64,000 bases of DNA. Source: an uncultured Psychroserpens sp. GTDB lineage: Bacteria; Bacteroidota; Bacteroidia; Flavobacteriales; Flavobacteriaceae. The DNA lies in NCBI RefSeq assembly GCF_947503375.1, contig NZ_CANNDQ010000004.1, forward strand, positions 124,001 through 188,000, given 5' to 3'. Positions 18,516 through 28,051 of the stretch are shown piece by piece (the first letter of the stretch is position 1; every line of letters begins with the position of its first letter). The notes below the pieces were generated by a model. The model saw only the letters and a program-made list of their open reading frames with translations, was not told the origin of the DNA and did not search any database. A program made the translations under genes and the position numbers.

Positions 18516-19316
18516 TTAAAACTTATTATCACCATCGAGTAAATCGCCTAAACCTCCAAGAATACTACCTTCGCCTTTATCTTTCCCTCCTCCTCTTGGT
18601 GCAGATGCCAAAACGCGACCTGCTAATCTACTAAATGGTAACGATTGGATATATACTACACCAGGACCTTCTAGTTTAGCAAAGAAAAGACCTTCACCTC
18701 CAAAAATAGTGTTTTTGATCCCTCCAACGAATTCGATATCATAATCAACATCTTGAGTAAAGCCAACCAAACAACCTGTATCTACACGTAATGTTTCGCC
18801 TGTTTGTAATACTTTTTTAGCCATAGTTCCTCCAGCATGTACAAACGCCATACCATCACCTTCAAGTTTTTGCATGATAAAGCCTTCTCCTCCAAAAAGA
18901 CCTCGCCCAAGTTTTTTTGAAAATTCAATACCAACACTAACTCCTTTTGCTGCACAAAGAAAAGCATCTTTTTGGCAAATAAATTTACCTCTATACTCAG
19001 TAAGGTCTATAGGAATTATTTTTCCTGGATATGGTGATGCAAAAGAAACATTACGTTTTCCAGTTAAGTCGTTATAAAATGCGGTCATAAATAAGCTTTC
19101 TCCAGTGAGAATACGTTTACCTGCACCTAATATCTTTCCGAAAAAACCAGAATCTTTTTGAGAACCATCTCCAAAAATGGTTTCCATTTTGATACCATCG
19201 TCCATCATCATAAAACTTCCTGCTTCAGCAATCACTCCTTCTTGCGGATCGAGCTCTATCTCAACAAATTGCATTTCTTCTCCAAATATTCTATAATCTA
19301 TTTCATGTGATGTCAT
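18516..19316 (-). CDS. TIGR00266/AIM24 family protein
   Basis: A 266-residue member of the AIM24 (TIGR00266) family, a beta-rich trimeric fold of unknown biochemical role. Visible hallmarks: [12 protein letters not shown] near residue 35, several glycine-rich turns of the type [15 protein letters not shown] and [16 protein letters not shown], and the closing [15 protein letters not shown]. The C-terminal tail is Gly-rich and disordered, as usual. It sits upstream of nothing on its strand except the DUF4442 gene (56-base gap), with which it may be co-transcribed. Confidence 0.92.
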   Translation of the reverse strand: MTSHEIDYRIFGEEMQFVEIELDPQEGVIAEAGSFMMMDDGIKMETIFGDGSQKDSGFFGKILGAGKRILTGESLFMTAFYNDLTGKRNVSFASPYPGKIIPIDLTEYRGKFICQKDAFLCAAKGVSVGIEFSKKLGRGLFGGEGFIMQKLEGDGMAFVHAGGTMAKKVLQTGETLRVDTGCLVGFTQDVDYDIEFVGGIKNTIFGGEGLFFAKLEGPGVVYIQSLPFSRLAGRVLASAPRGGGKDKGEGSILGGLGDLLDGDNKF

Positions 19317-19372
19317 AATATGTGTTTTTAATTGATACCTATATGTTTAATAGGTGACTATTTTGTTACAGC

Positions 19373-19837
19373 CTATTTGCTTTTTAATTTAATGGTCCAT
19401 TCAAAATTAAAATCTGAAACTTGAACACCGTCTGTATTAATTCCTTTTGAATTTAACCAAACGGTTTGCCCTTCTCCAGTTTCAATGGCTTTGGATATCG
19501 CATGATCTATTGCCTCTCCTTGGTTACAACTGAACTGAATTCTCCCAGTAGCTTTTTTTGTAAAAGCAGCATTATTATTTGCTACTAGCATTGATATCTT
19601 TTTACCGCTTGCTCTAATTTTTGTCATCACCAAAGCACCTGTGGTTAACTCTGCAGCCATACCTTGTACTGCCCAAAACATCGAATTAAATGGGTTTTGA
19701 TTTATCCATCTATGCTTAACTGACACCACACAGGCCGTGTCTGTAATCGATTTTGTACGCACACCACAAAGATAGGCTGATGGCAATTTGAAAAATAAAA
19801 AAGTATTAAGCTTACTTGGCGAAATGGTCATAATCAT
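19373..19837 (-). CDS. DUF4442 hotdog-fold protein
   Basis: A 154-residue protein of the DUF4442 family, related to hotdog thioesterases. The segment HRWINQNPFNSMFWAVQGMAAELTTGAL corresponds to the conserved central helix region, followed by the strands ISMLVANNNAAFTKKATGRI. Thioesterase activity is only a family-based guess because the catalytic residues are not obvious. The ATG at 19831 (MTISPSK) is an equally good start, two codons in. It is followed on the same strand by the AIM24 gene. Confidence 0.85.
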   Translation of the reverse strand: MIMTISPSKLNTFLFFKLPSAYLCGVRTKSITDTACVVSVKHRWINQNPFNSMFWAVQGMAAELTTGALVMTKIRASGKKISMLVANNNAAFTKKATGRIQFSCNQGEAIDHAISKAIETGEGQTVWLNSKGINTDGVQVSDFNFEWTIKLKSK

Positions 19838-19975
19838 TGGATGTTTCAGCTAAAATATTGAAAAAAAACCGAAATTCAATATGTTAAAATTATGTTAATT
19901 TTTAGTACTATGCGTAACATAATACCTTTTTTTGGACATATATTTGTATAAGAAATTACTATATGCTTTAATATC

Positions 19976-20422
19976 ATGCAAGACAACCATCAAAAAAACA
20001 TCGCTACATTCATTCATTTATCTACATTTACTAGGTTTATTTTTCCATTTGGAAACTTCATTGGTCCTATTGTATTATGGATGGCAAATAAGGAAAAATC
20101 TGAATTTGTAGATCTACATGGCAAACAGGCTATCAATTTTCAAATGAGCATTTTACTTTATGCATTAGTATTTGGTTTATTAACAATACCATTTTTCATT
20201 TTTAATGTAATTAGCGGTTTTAATTTTATTGATATTAACACATTTGATAGTATCCATATCAATTTAACGAAGCCTTCACCTCTACTTTACATTACTGGAG
20301 GTTTAGGATTTCTAGCAGTTATAGGTTTCATACTAGAATTAGTATTTGTTGTTATAGCTAGCTTAAAAGCTAGAGATGGCGAAATATATCACTATCCGCT
20401 AACCATCAACTTTTTGAAATAA
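19976..20422 (+). CDS. DUF4870 domain membrane protein
   Basis: A 148-residue protein with a short soluble N-terminus and three or four hydrophobic segments (about residues 22-40, 55-80, 105-130). The segment FIGPIVLWMANKEKSEFVDLHGKQAINFQ is the usual DUF4870 signature. A -7-type element TATATTTG lies at 19939-19946, about 30 bases upstream. Such genes often precede PadR/PspC operons in flavobacteria. Function unknown. Confidence 0.9.
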   Translation: MQDNHQKNIATFIHLSTFTRFIFPFGNFIGPIVLWMANKEKSEFVDLHGKQAINFQMSILLYALVFGLLTIPFFIFNVISGFNFIDINTFDSIHINLTKPSPLLYITGGLGFLAVIGFILELVFVVIASLKARDGEIYHYPLTINFLK

Positions 20423-20522
20423 AATCATCAATCAATAATCAAATCATCAATCAAAAAAACGAACAGTTTTAAAGCAAAATGAACAAATGACATCAACATT
20501 GAACAAAATCATTAATCAAAAA
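20422..20522. repeat. Short direct repeats in the gap before padR
   Basis: AAATCATCAATCAA occurs twice (20422-20435 and 20441-20454), and a close variant, AAATCATTAATCAA, lies at about 20506-20519. The copies stand in the leader region of the PadR gene and could be operator half-sites, or simply low-complexity AT-rich sequence. Confidence 0.4.
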
Positions 20523-20575
20523 AGTAATGTCCTATGCAAACTGCATTTGACCTCTAAAAAAAGGAGAGATAACAC

Positions 20576-20914
20576 ATGAAAATAGAAAACACAAAAGCAC
20601 AAATGCGAAAAGGTGTATTAGAGTACTGCATATTATCAGTTTTAAAAGATGATGATGCTTATGTTGCAGAAATCTTAGACACGCTTAAAGACGCAAAAAT
20701 GCTTGTGGTAGAAGGAACTATTTATCCGCTACTAACAAGATTAAAAAACGCAGGATTACTCAATTATCGTTGGGAAGAGTCAACCTCAGGTCCGCCAAGA
20801 AAATATTATGGACTTACAGAAACAGGGCAATTGTTCTTAAAAGAGCTTAATAACACTTGGTCAGAATTACAAAATGCAGTTAACCTAGTCACCAGACAAA
20901 AAACAAAAAAATAA
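20576..20914 (+). CDS. PadR family transcriptional regulator
   Basis: A 112-residue PadR-type winged-helix repressor. The N-terminal helices (MRKGVLEYCILSVLKDDDAYVAEIL) and the wing region (VVEGTIYPLLTRLKNAGLL to GPPRKYYGLTETG) are standard for the compact PadR-s2 subfamily. A strong Shine-Dalgarno core AGGAG lies nine bases before the ATG, which is rare in this sequence. Its stop overlaps the PspC gene start by one base (TAATG), so the two are coupled and PadR probably autoregulates the operon. Confidence 0.95.
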   Translation: MKIENTKAQMRKGVLEYCILSVLKDDDAYVAEILDTLKDAKMLVVEGTIYPLLTRLKNAGLLNYRWEESTSGPPRKYYGLTETGQLFLKELNNTWSELQNAVNLVTRQKTKK

Positions 20915-22692
20915 TGAATAAGACAGTCAACATAAATTTAGCAGGTATATTCTTCCATATAGACGAAGATGCATACTTAAAACTACAGCGCTATCTTGAG
21001 GCTATAAAACGTTCATTTACAGACTCTCAAGGTCGCTCAGAAATCATATCAGATATAGAAGCGCGTATTGCTGAATTATTCAACGAACGTGTTCAAAATG
21101 AAAAACAAGTCATTAGAATTAAAGAAGTTGACGAGGTCATCTCAATCATGGGACAACCTGAAGACTATTTAGTTGATGACGAAATATTTGAAGACGAGCC
21201 TAAAACGTCATATCAAAAAACGTATAGAACATCAAAAAAATTGTATCGAGACACTGACAACTCTTATGTAGGTGGTGTATCTTCAGGATTAGCACATTAT
21301 TTTGGTATTGATGCGATCTGGATTCGATTAATATGGATCTTATTAATTTTTGGAGCTGGAACTGGTGTTTTACTTTACATCTTGTTATGGATCTTAGTTC
21401 CTGAGGCAACTACAACCTCAGAAAAACTTACCATGACTGGAGAGCCTGTGAATATCAGCAACATTGAAAAAAAAATTAAAGACGGGTTTGATAGTGTTTC
21501 ACAAACCGTTTCAGATACCGTAAAAAATGTAGATCTTCCTAAACAAGGAAAGAAAATAAAATCCTCCTCTAAACATTTTTTTGATACCATAGGTGACATT
21601 TTCATGTTCTTCTTGAAAGTGATTGCCAAGTTCATTGGCATCATATTAATTATTGTAGGAGCAGCAACGCTTATTTCATTGATAATTTCATTATTCTCAG
21701 TAGGTGTTGCTGATATCATCCACATTCCGGGGATGGATTTTGTCGATGCAGCTAATGCTGCAAATATGCCAATGTGGTTAATGTCTTTACTGCTTTTGTT
21801 TGTGTTTGGAATTCCGTTTTTCTTTCTAGCATACTTAGGATTAAAAATACTGGTAAACAACTTAAATTCAATAGGTAAAGTAGCTAAATTCACCTTATTG
21901 GGCTTATGGCTTATTTCATTTATTGGTCTTATCGTTTCTGGTGTAAATCTAGCAAGTGAGTATTCAGAAGATGCAACATATACAAAAAGAGAAGAACTGA
22001 ACATTAAGGCCAATGATACAATCTACTTGAACATGGCGCATAACAGATTGTACAGTAAATATTTTGGAAGATATAGTAACAATGGGTTTAAACCTGTATA
22101 TGATGAAAATGATACTAAAATCATTTACAGCACAGATGTAAGACTTATTGTTCGTTCAACAAAAGATTCAATGGCTTCGTTAAGCATAGACAAATATTCT
22201 AGAGGACGAAATTATAAAGCTGCTAAAACTCGTGCTGAAAATATTGATTTCGGTTATGAGTTGAATGGCAATAGACTTAATTTGAATGGATATCTCACTA
22301 CTCCATTCGAAAACAAATTTAGAGATCAAGAAGTTGAAGTGACACTCTACTTACCTGAAGGCACCATCCTTTTTGCTGAAGACAACACTTATTCATACCA
22401 TAGAAACTCAAGTTATTATAACGACATCTTAGTTAATGGTATGGAAGAACAATATCTATTAATCAAGCAAAATGGAGTGAAATGTCTCGACTGCCCTATT
22501 GACGAAGAGTTTAAGGTAAAGATAGATGTTAAAGATGAAGATACAGGTCTAAAACTAGACGACGATGGTTTAGAGATTAAAACTAACGACAGTAGCTTGA
22601 AAATAGATGACGACGGTCTAAAAGCAGAATCAGAAAATGTTAAAGTGAATATTGATGAAGATGGTGTAGAAATTATCTCTGATGACAATTAA
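20914..22692 (+). CDS. PspC domain membrane protein with acidic beta-helical-type tail
   Basis: A 592-residue protein. An N-terminal soluble part (residues 1-100) precedes a PspC domain (about 105-160: YRDTDNSYVGGVSSGLAHYFGID and IRLIWILLIFGAGTGVLLY). Further membrane helices lie at about 220-330, and a soluble C-terminal domain ends in acidic repeats of the type LKxDDDGLExK (about 545-590). PspC proteins sense or respond to membrane stress. It is translationally coupled to padR and is followed by a hairpin. Confidence 0.92.
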   Translation: MNKTVNINLAGIFFHIDEDAYLKLQRYLEAIKRSFTDSQGRSEIISDIEARIAELFNERVQNEKQVIRIKEVDEVISIMGQPEDYLVDDEIFEDEPKTSYQKTYRTSKKLYRDTDNSYVGGVSSGLAHYFGIDAIWIRLIWILLIFGAGTGVLLYILLWILVPEATTTSEKLTMTGEPVNISNIEKKIKDGFDSVSQTVSDTVKNVDLPKQGKKIKSSSKHFFDTIGDIFMFFLKVIAKFIGIILIIVGAATLISLIISLFSVGVADIIHIPGMDFVDAANAANMPMWLMSLLLLFVFGIPFFFLAYLGLKILVNNLNSIGKVAKFTLLGLWLISFIGLIVSGVNLASEYSEDATYTKREELNIKANDTIYLNMAHNRLYSKYFGRYSNNGFKPVYDENDTKIIYSTDVRLIVRSTKDSMASLSIDKYSRGRNYKAAKTRAENIDFGYELNGNRLNLNGYLTTPFENKFRDQEVEVTLYLPEGTILFAEDNTYSYHRNSSYYNDILVNGMEEQYLLIKQNGVKCLDCPIDEEFKVKIDVKDEDTGLKLDDDGLEIKTNDSSLKIDDDGLKAESENVKVNIDEDGVEIISDDN

Positions 22693-22721
22693 CAATTCAG
22701 ACCTAAAAAACAACAACTCAG

Positions 22722-22759
22722 ATATTTCGGTTTTGAAAACCAACTTAAAACCGAAATAT
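22722..22759 (+). terminator. 13-bp hairpin after the PspC gene
   Basis: ATATTTCGGTTTT (22722-22734) pairs perfectly with AAAACCGAAATAT (22747-22759) across a 12-base loop. There is no T-run after it, so partial termination or transcript protection is likelier than full termination; the downstream gene begins only 20 bases later. Confidence 0.55.
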
Positions 22760-22779
22760 TTGAACTAACAATCAAAAAA

Positions 22780-23553
22780 ATGAAACCACCAGTTTACTTT
22801 ATATTATTTCTAGTTACCAGTACTTTTTTTAGCTATTCGCAGACTAATGAAAACTCAGAATTATACAAAACCCTCAAAGCCAACGATAGTTTATTATTTG
22901 AGCGATCTTTCAACAAATGTGAAACACAGTATCTGGAACTGTTAATTGCTGAAGATTTTGAATTCTACCATGATATTTCTGGAGTAGATAATTCAAAAAA
23001 GCAATTCATCACTACAATGAAAAAAGGAATTTGCAACCCTAATAACACCACCAAATCAAGACGTGAATTAGTTGAAGGCAGTTTAGAAGTTTTTCCACTA
23101 AAAAATAACGGCCAACTTTATGGTGCATTACAAAATGGCGTTCATAAGTTCTTTGAAACTACCAATGGTAAAGAAGTAGCTGGAAGCATTGCTAGGTTTT
23201 CACACCTTTGGGTTCTAGAAAATGAAAAATGGGTGCTTAAACGAGTTATTAGTTTTGATCACAAAATGCAGCATAAAGACAAAATTATTGAGCTACCTCA
23301 AAATACCTTAGAAACATACACAGGTAAATACATAGCTGATGTAACTGGTGAAGTATTTGTTTCTAAAATAACAAATGGCTTACATATTAAAGCTGGACCT
23401 ATGGAAGCAGATATTTATCCGATAACGCAAACATTATTCTCACACAAAAAAGCATCATTGACTTTTGAATTCATCATTAACACAAATGATAATAGTAGTA
23501 AAATGGTTGTTCGAGAAAATGAAAAAATCGTAGAAGAAGCTATAAAACAATAA
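22780..23553 (+). CDS. Secreted NTF2-like (DUF4440) protein with a C-terminal DUF3471-like domain
   Basis: A 257-residue secreted protein with a signal peptide (cleavage near YSQ, residue 22). Residues about 30-165 resemble a DUF4440/SnoaL-like NTF2 fold (NDSLLFERSFNKCETQYLE, then FSHLWVLENEKWVLKRVISFDH). The C-terminal part, about 170-257, begins LETYTGKY and looks like the small beta domain DUF3471 seen after serine hydrolases. No catalytic residues are apparent. It lies in a run of envelope genes after PspC. Confidence 0.8.
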   Translation: MKPPVYFILFLVTSTFFSYSQTNENSELYKTLKANDSLLFERSFNKCETQYLELLIAEDFEFYHDISGVDNSKKQFITTMKKGICNPNNTTKSRRELVEGSLEVFPLKNNGQLYGALQNGVHKFFETTNGKEVAGSIARFSHLWVLENEKWVLKRVISFDHKMQHKDKIIELPQNTLETYTGKYIADVTGEVFVSKITNGLHIKAGPMEADIYPITQTLFSHKKASLTFEFIINTNDNSSKMVVRENEKIVEEAIKQ

Positions 23554-23574
23554 AACCAATTTAAAATAATCATC

Positions 23575-24297
23575 ATGACAACACTAGTAAAAATCATTGT
23601 AACTACCTTTTTAAGTGTATTACTTTTTTCATGCAACTTCGATATGAATTTTGGAGTAAAAGGTGATGGAAACGTAATCACTACTGAACGAACCCTAAAC
23701 GAAGAATTTACTGCAATTGAAGTAAGTAGAGGCTTAGATGTGTATTTAGCACAAGGTGAATCTAATCGTATTGATGTACAGGCAGACGAAAACCTACACA
23801 ATATAATTATGACAGAAATTGAAAATGGTGTACTGAAAATTTATGCAGATAAAAACATAAGTTATGCCGCATCAAAAAAAGTTATGGTAAACTTTAAATC
23901 AATCAATAGACTATCGTCTTCAAGTGGTAGCGATGTTGTTTCAACTACTTCAATTAAATCAGATCAACTGGATATATCTACATCCAGCGGAAGTGATGTA
24001 CAAGTAGAAGTAGATGTAGAAAACCTAAGCTGCGAATCATCAAGTGGTAGTGACATTAAAATAAGCGGTTCAGCTAACACATTCCGTGCAGATGCATCAA
24101 GTGGTAGTGATATAAAAGCTGCAAATTTAAAAGCCGTTTCAACAAGAGCAGAAGCAAGTAGTGGTGCAGATATTACTGTAAACACATCTAAAGAACTAAT
24201 TGCCAATGCAAGTAGTGGAGGAGATATTAAATATTATGGAGACCCAGAAAAAGTCCAAAAAAGTGATGGTGCTTCAGGAAGTATAAGAAAACAATAG
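23575..24297 (+). CDS. Lipoprotein with head GIN (DUF2807) domain
   Basis: A 240-residue lipoprotein (lipobox LFSC) with a DUF2807 'head GIN' beta-helical domain: GDGNVITTERTLNEEFTAIEVSRGLDVYL at the start, then repeated SSGSD turns (at least five between residues 115 and 220) that mark successive coils. These proteins are thought to be cell-surface or periplasmic adhesin-like modules. It follows the NTF2-like gene by 21 bases and precedes the TraB-like gene by 13, so all are probably one transcript. Confidence 0.9.
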   Translation: MTTLVKIIVTTFLSVLLFSCNFDMNFGVKGDGNVITTERTLNEEFTAIEVSRGLDVYLAQGESNRIDVQADENLHNIIMTEIENGVLKIYADKNISYAASKKVMVNFKSINRLSSSSGSDVVSTTSIKSDQLDISTSSGSDVQVEVDVENLSCESSSGSDIKISGSANTFRADASSGSDIKAANLKAVSTRAEASSGADITVNTSKELIANASSGGDIKYYGDPEKVQKSDGASGSIRKQ

Positions 24298-24310
24298 CTG
24301 ATACAATTAA

Positions 24311-25174
24311 ATGAAGCGTATTCTAACATTCATTCTCATTGTTTTTGGTATCCTTTTGTTACTGTTTTATTTTGATATTCTTTGGAAATCGCCTTCATTT
24401 TACAAAATAGAAAAGCAATATACCTTGAATACTCCTGTAATGGATATGGAGGAATATATGAATATGGTTAGTCTTCATAGACGACCATACATTTATAGTG
24501 TAAAATCTAAAACTAAAGGACAAGTTATTGTATTAGGTGTTGAACATATTAATGATCCAAAGAATGCTCAGTTCGATTCGATTAGACAGTATTGGGACGC
24601 ATATCAACCAGATATTGCATTAGTTGAAGGTAGAATGGGTTTCTTTTTCAAATGGACTCAAGATCCCATAGAAACTTATGGTGAAAGTGGTTTAACGGCA
24701 TCACTCGCAAAATCTAGTAACGCAGAATTATATACATGGGAACCAGACAGAACAGATGAAATTGAACTGTTAATAAAAAAACATCCAGCAGAAAAACTAG
24801 CTATGTTTTATGCATTACGACCTTTTTTTGGTAGCTCAAAAGAAGAACGCCTCACCAATCCTGAAGCTAAACTCCAAGAATTAATTGATGAGCGTACCGA
24901 TTATGATTATTTAAGACACACCATAACCTCATGGAAAGATATAGATAGCATATGGCAACAAGATTTCCCAGATTTAGATTGGAGGACTTACTCTACCAAC
25001 TATGGATGGCCAGGTTACTTTCATGATATATGGAATAGTTCAAATTTATCTAGAGACGAACATATGATCCACATTATTTTAGAACAAATAGAAAAGAACA
25101 AGACCGTCTTTGTTACGATGGGTTCAAGTCACGCTCCAAGAATTGAAAAAGCACTTAAAACCACCATACAATGA
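24311..25174 (+). CDS. TraB/GumN (Tiki)-like envelope protein
   Basis: A 287-residue protein with an N-terminal membrane anchor (residues 4-24). The downstream domain resembles the TraB/GumN/Tiki superfamily: a GxxH motif (GVEH) in a strand-turn near residue 78, an acidic segment ALVEGRMG about 30 residues later, and a late GSSH (VFVTMGSSHAPRIEKAL) near residue 275. In Tiki-type enzymes these residues are metal-dependent protease ligands. Family membership is judged by motif pattern only, so it could belong to the related EreA/ChaN branch. Confidence 0.6.
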   Translation: MKRILTFILIVFGILLLLFYFDILWKSPSFYKIEKQYTLNTPVMDMEEYMNMVSLHRRPYIYSVKSKTKGQVIVLGVEHINDPKNAQFDSIRQYWDAYQPDIALVEGRMGFFFKWTQDPIETYGESGLTASLAKSSNAELYTWEPDRTDEIELLIKKHPAEKLAMFYALRPFFGSSKEERLTNPEAKLQELIDERTDYDYLRHTITSWKDIDSIWQQDFPDLDWRTYSTNYGWPGYFHDIWNSSNLSRDEHMIHIILEQIEKNKTVFVTMGSSHAPRIEKALKTTIQ

Positions 25175-25207
25175 TATACTAACAACCAACTAACCACTTG
25201 TTTTTTT

Positions 25208-25249
25208 AAACCATTTCAAACGCTTTTTTAAAGTTTGGGATGGTTTTTG
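25208..25249 (+). terminator. Terminator after the TraB/GumN-like gene
   Basis: AAACCATTTCAAAC (25208-25221) pairs with GTTTGGGATGGTTT (25233-25246), 14 pairs including two G-U, followed by TTG and a T-rich tail. A -7-type TATATTTG for the next gene follows at 25253-25260. Confidence 0.7.
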
Positions 25250-25282
25250 TTTTATATTTGTTATAACACTTAAACTATTATA

Positions 25283-26119
25283 ATGAAAAACCTTACTTTA
25301 TTTCTATTGTTTACTTTAGGATGTAATCTTGCTGGCTTTACTCAAGATTCAGACAAAGTGAAAGGAGATAGAAATGTAACTATCAAACAAACCTATCTTG
25401 ATGCTTTTAATACTATTATTGTTGGTGAAGATTTTGAAATAGAGCTCTTTTATAACAGTAAGCCTTCTGTAGAGATCGAAACTGATGAGAATCTTCATGA
25501 ATATATCTCGATTGAAGTGGTTGATAGTATATTAACTTTCAAAACCACTAAAAATATAAGACCTAGTAAAAAAATGAATATAAAGGTCAATTATAGTGAA
25601 GGCTTTTCTCATATTGAAGCACTTGATGATGCCGAAATTAGATCACTCACATCACTTGAGCTCAATAATGCAAGTCTTAAAACAAGAGGTTCGTCTAGAG
25701 CTTACCTAAATATTAAAGCTAATAATTTTAGTTTTAGCAGTGCAGATAAATCAAAAGTTAGGCTCAATATTACCGCAACAGATACAAAAATTGAGTTAAG
25801 TGACAATAGTAAATTAGATGCTCTTATCAATACTCAAGAAGTAAAAGTAGATCTCTATCAACGTGCAAATGTAGATATTGAAGGTACGACTGATAATTTA
25901 CTTTTAATTACTGATAATAACGCACAATTTAATGGTAAGAACTTCACCGCAAAAACCTGTACAGCTGTATGTGAGTTTGCTAGTGATTCATATATAGAAG
26001 TTACAGATTCACTTACATTAGAAATTACTGGTTCAAGTGAGGTATACCTTTATGGCAATCCAAAAATAGCACTTAACCGATTTATAGATACTGCTAAACT
26101 TCAGAAAAAAGAAAAATAA
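25283..26119 (+). CDS. Secreted head GIN (DUF2807) domain protein, second copy
   Basis: A 278-residue secreted protein with signal peptide (MKNLTLFLLFTLGCNLAGFTQ) and one GIN domain: GDRNVTIKQTYLDAFNTIIVGEDFEIELF near residue 30, then a beta-helical series without the SSGSD turns of the first copy. It is diverged from the 23575 protein but of the same family. It has its own promoter-like TATATTTG element 23 bases upstream, after a terminator, and precedes the M2 peptidase by 40 bases. Confidence 0.85.
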   Translation: MKNLTLFLLFTLGCNLAGFTQDSDKVKGDRNVTIKQTYLDAFNTIIVGEDFEIELFYNSKPSVEIETDENLHEYISIEVVDSILTFKTTKNIRPSKKMNIKVNYSEGFSHIEALDDAEIRSLTSLELNNASLKTRGSSRAYLNIKANNFSFSSADKSKVRLNITATDTKIELSDNSKLDALINTQEVKVDLYQRANVDIEGTTDNLLLITDNNAQFNGKNFTAKTCTAVCEFASDSYIEVTDSLTLEITGSSEVYLYGNPKIALNRFIDTAKLQKKEK

Positions 26120-26159
26120 TACTAACCACAATAATTAAATTTAACTCAAACCAATTAAA

Positions 26160-27977
26160 ATGAAGAAAACAATTTTATTGTTTGCAATACTTCTTTCGGT
26201 ATTAGCATGTAAGAAAGATGTTGAAAAGACAGAAGCTAAAACAGCTTCAAAAGAAGATGTTCAAGCATTTTTAGATGATTACACAAAAACATTCACCAAA
26301 TTGTATTACGACTCAGCTCTAGCTGAGTGGGATGCAAACACCAGAATTGTTGCTGGCGACACAACAAATGCTTACAAAGTTCAGCAAGCAAACGAAGCAT
26401 TAGCAAAGTACACTGGAAGCACAGAAGTAATAGAAAAAACAAAAGCATTTTTAGAAAGTAAAGGTAATTTAGATATCGTTCAGGTAAGACAATTGAATAC
26501 TATCCTGTATGCAGCTGCTAATAATCCAGAAACTGTTTCTGATCTTGTGAAAGAACGAATAGCTGCTGAAAATGCTCAAAATGAAGCATTATTTGGATAC
26601 GATTTTCAAGTGAATGGTACCTCTGTGACCACAGGAGACATAGACAAAGTTTTAAGAGAATCTAATAATGAAACTGAACGTTTGGCCAACTGGGAAGCCT
26701 CAAAAGGTGTTGGGATAGGCCTTAAAGATGGTTTAGAAAATTTACGTCGACTTCGTAACGAAACTGTTGGTGCTTTAGGTTATGATGATTATTTCTCGTA
26801 CCAAGTATCAAGCTATGGTATGTCAAGACAAGAAATGCTTGACGAAATGAACAAAATGGTAAAAGAAGTTTGGCCTTTATACAGAGAATTGCATACATGG
26901 GCACGTTATGAATTAGCCAAAAAATATAATGCTGATGTGCCAGATTATCTTCCTGCACACTGGTTGCCTAATCGTTGGGGACAAGACTGGAGCGCTCTTG
27001 TTACTGTTGAAGGATTAGATATTGATGATGCTTTAAAAGACAAAGATCCTGAATGGATCGTAAAAGAAGGCGAAAACTTCTATAAGAGTATTGGTTTTGA
27101 TGCGCTTCCTGAAAGTTTTTATGAAAAGTCAAGCATGTATCCGCTTCCAGCTGATGCACCTTACAAAAAAAATAATCATGCCTCAGCTTGGCATATGGAT
27201 TTAGAAAATGATTTACGTTGCTTAATGAGTATAGAACCCAATGCTGACTACTATGAAACAATTCATCATGAATTAGGCCATATTTATTATTACCAAGCTT
27301 ACACCAACCCAAATGTTCCTCCTTTATTACGAGAAGGTGCAAATCGTGGTTATCACGAAGCAATAGGAAGTTTACTAGGTTTCGCAGCTATGCAAAAACC
27401 CTTCTTAGCTGGAAAAGGCTTAGTTGAGGCAGATACCAAAATTGATGAAACACAGAATCTATTAAAAGAAGCCTTAAGTAACATTGTATTTTTACCATTT
27501 TCTGCAGGAGTTATGACAGAATTTGAAAATGCCCTATATGCAGAAAACCTTCCAAAAGATGAATTCAATAAGAAATGGTGGGAATTAGCTAAAAAGTATC
27601 AAGGAATGGTACCTCCAACAGATCGTGGTGAGGCGTTTTGCGATGCTGCTTCAAAAACACATATCAATAACGATGCTGCTCAATATTATGATTATGCTGT
27701 TTCGTATATTTTATTATTTCAGTTTCATGACCATATCTCAAAAAACATTTTAAAACAAGATCCTCATGCAACAAATTATTTTGGCAGTAAAGAAGTAGGA
27801 ACCTTCCTGAGAGGTGTATTAGAAACTGGTGCCAATAACGATTGGAGAGAATTACTAAAAGAAAGTGTTGGTAGTGAAATGAGCGCTAAGCCAATGTTAG
27901 AGTATTTTGAACCTTTGATGGCTTATCTAAAAGCACAAAATAAGGGTAGAACTTATACGTTACCAGAGACCTTATAA
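26160..27977 (+). CDS. M2 family metallopeptidase (angiotensin-converting-enzyme-like), lipoprotein
   Basis: A 605-residue zinc dipeptidyl carboxypeptidase of family M2. The lipobox is LAC (residue about 17). The zinc motif HELGH is at residues 370-374 and the third ligand lies in YHEAIG (Glu at about residue 400), matching ACE HEMGH...HEAIG. The substrate-pocket segment GWYSFN is not the ACE type, but HASAWHMD and YYDYAVSYILLFQFHDHI are typical of bacterial M2 enzymes. Bacterial ACE homologues trim C-terminal dipeptides outside the cytoplasm. Single gene with a bidirectional terminator. Confidence 0.93.
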   Translation: MKKTILLFAILLSVLACKKDVEKTEAKTASKEDVQAFLDDYTKTFTKLYYDSALAEWDANTRIVAGDTTNAYKVQQANEALAKYTGSTEVIEKTKAFLESKGNLDIVQVRQLNTILYAAANNPETVSDLVKERIAAENAQNEALFGYDFQVNGTSVTTGDIDKVLRESNNETERLANWEASKGVGIGLKDGLENLRRLRNETVGALGYDDYFSYQVSSYGMSRQEMLDEMNKMVKEVWPLYRELHTWARYELAKKYNADVPDYLPAHWLPNRWGQDWSALVTVEGLDIDDALKDKDPEWIVKEGENFYKSIGFDALPESFYEKSSMYPLPADAPYKKNNHASAWHMDLENDLRCLMSIEPNADYYETIHHELGHIYYYQAYTNPNVPPLLREGANRGYHEAIGSLLGFAAMQKPFLAGKGLVEADTKIDETQNLLKEALSNIVFLPFSAGVMTEFENALYAENLPKDEFNKKWWELAKKYQGMVPPTDRGEAFCDAASKTHINNDAAQYYDYAVSYILLFQFHDHISKNILKQDPHATNYFGSKEVGTFLRGVLETGANNDWRELLKESVGSEMSAKPMLEYFEPLMAYLKAQNKGRTYTLPETL

Positions 27978-27995
27978 AAGGTTATTAAATCAAAT

Positions 27996-28030
27996 AAAAG
28001 TGCCTAAAGATAATTTCTTTAGGCACTTTT
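27996..28030. terminator. Bidirectional terminator between the M2 peptidase and trxB
   Basis: A 15-bp perfect stem (27996-28010 with 28016-28030, loop TAATT) with AAAAG/CTTTT ends, giving U-tails in both directions for the convergent genes. Confidence 0.93.
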
Positions 28031-28051
28031 ATTTTCATGAAACTCGTTTAT

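Noticed and set aside
21375..22013. 212-codon antisense open frame in the PspC gene
   Set aside because: It is the mirror of a hydrophobic coding strand, wholly within a well-supported gene.
24000..24250. Tandem repeats in the GIN-domain lipoprotein gene as a repeat element
   Set aside because: They encode the SSGSD turns of the beta-helix and are coding repeats, not a mobile or regulatory repeat.
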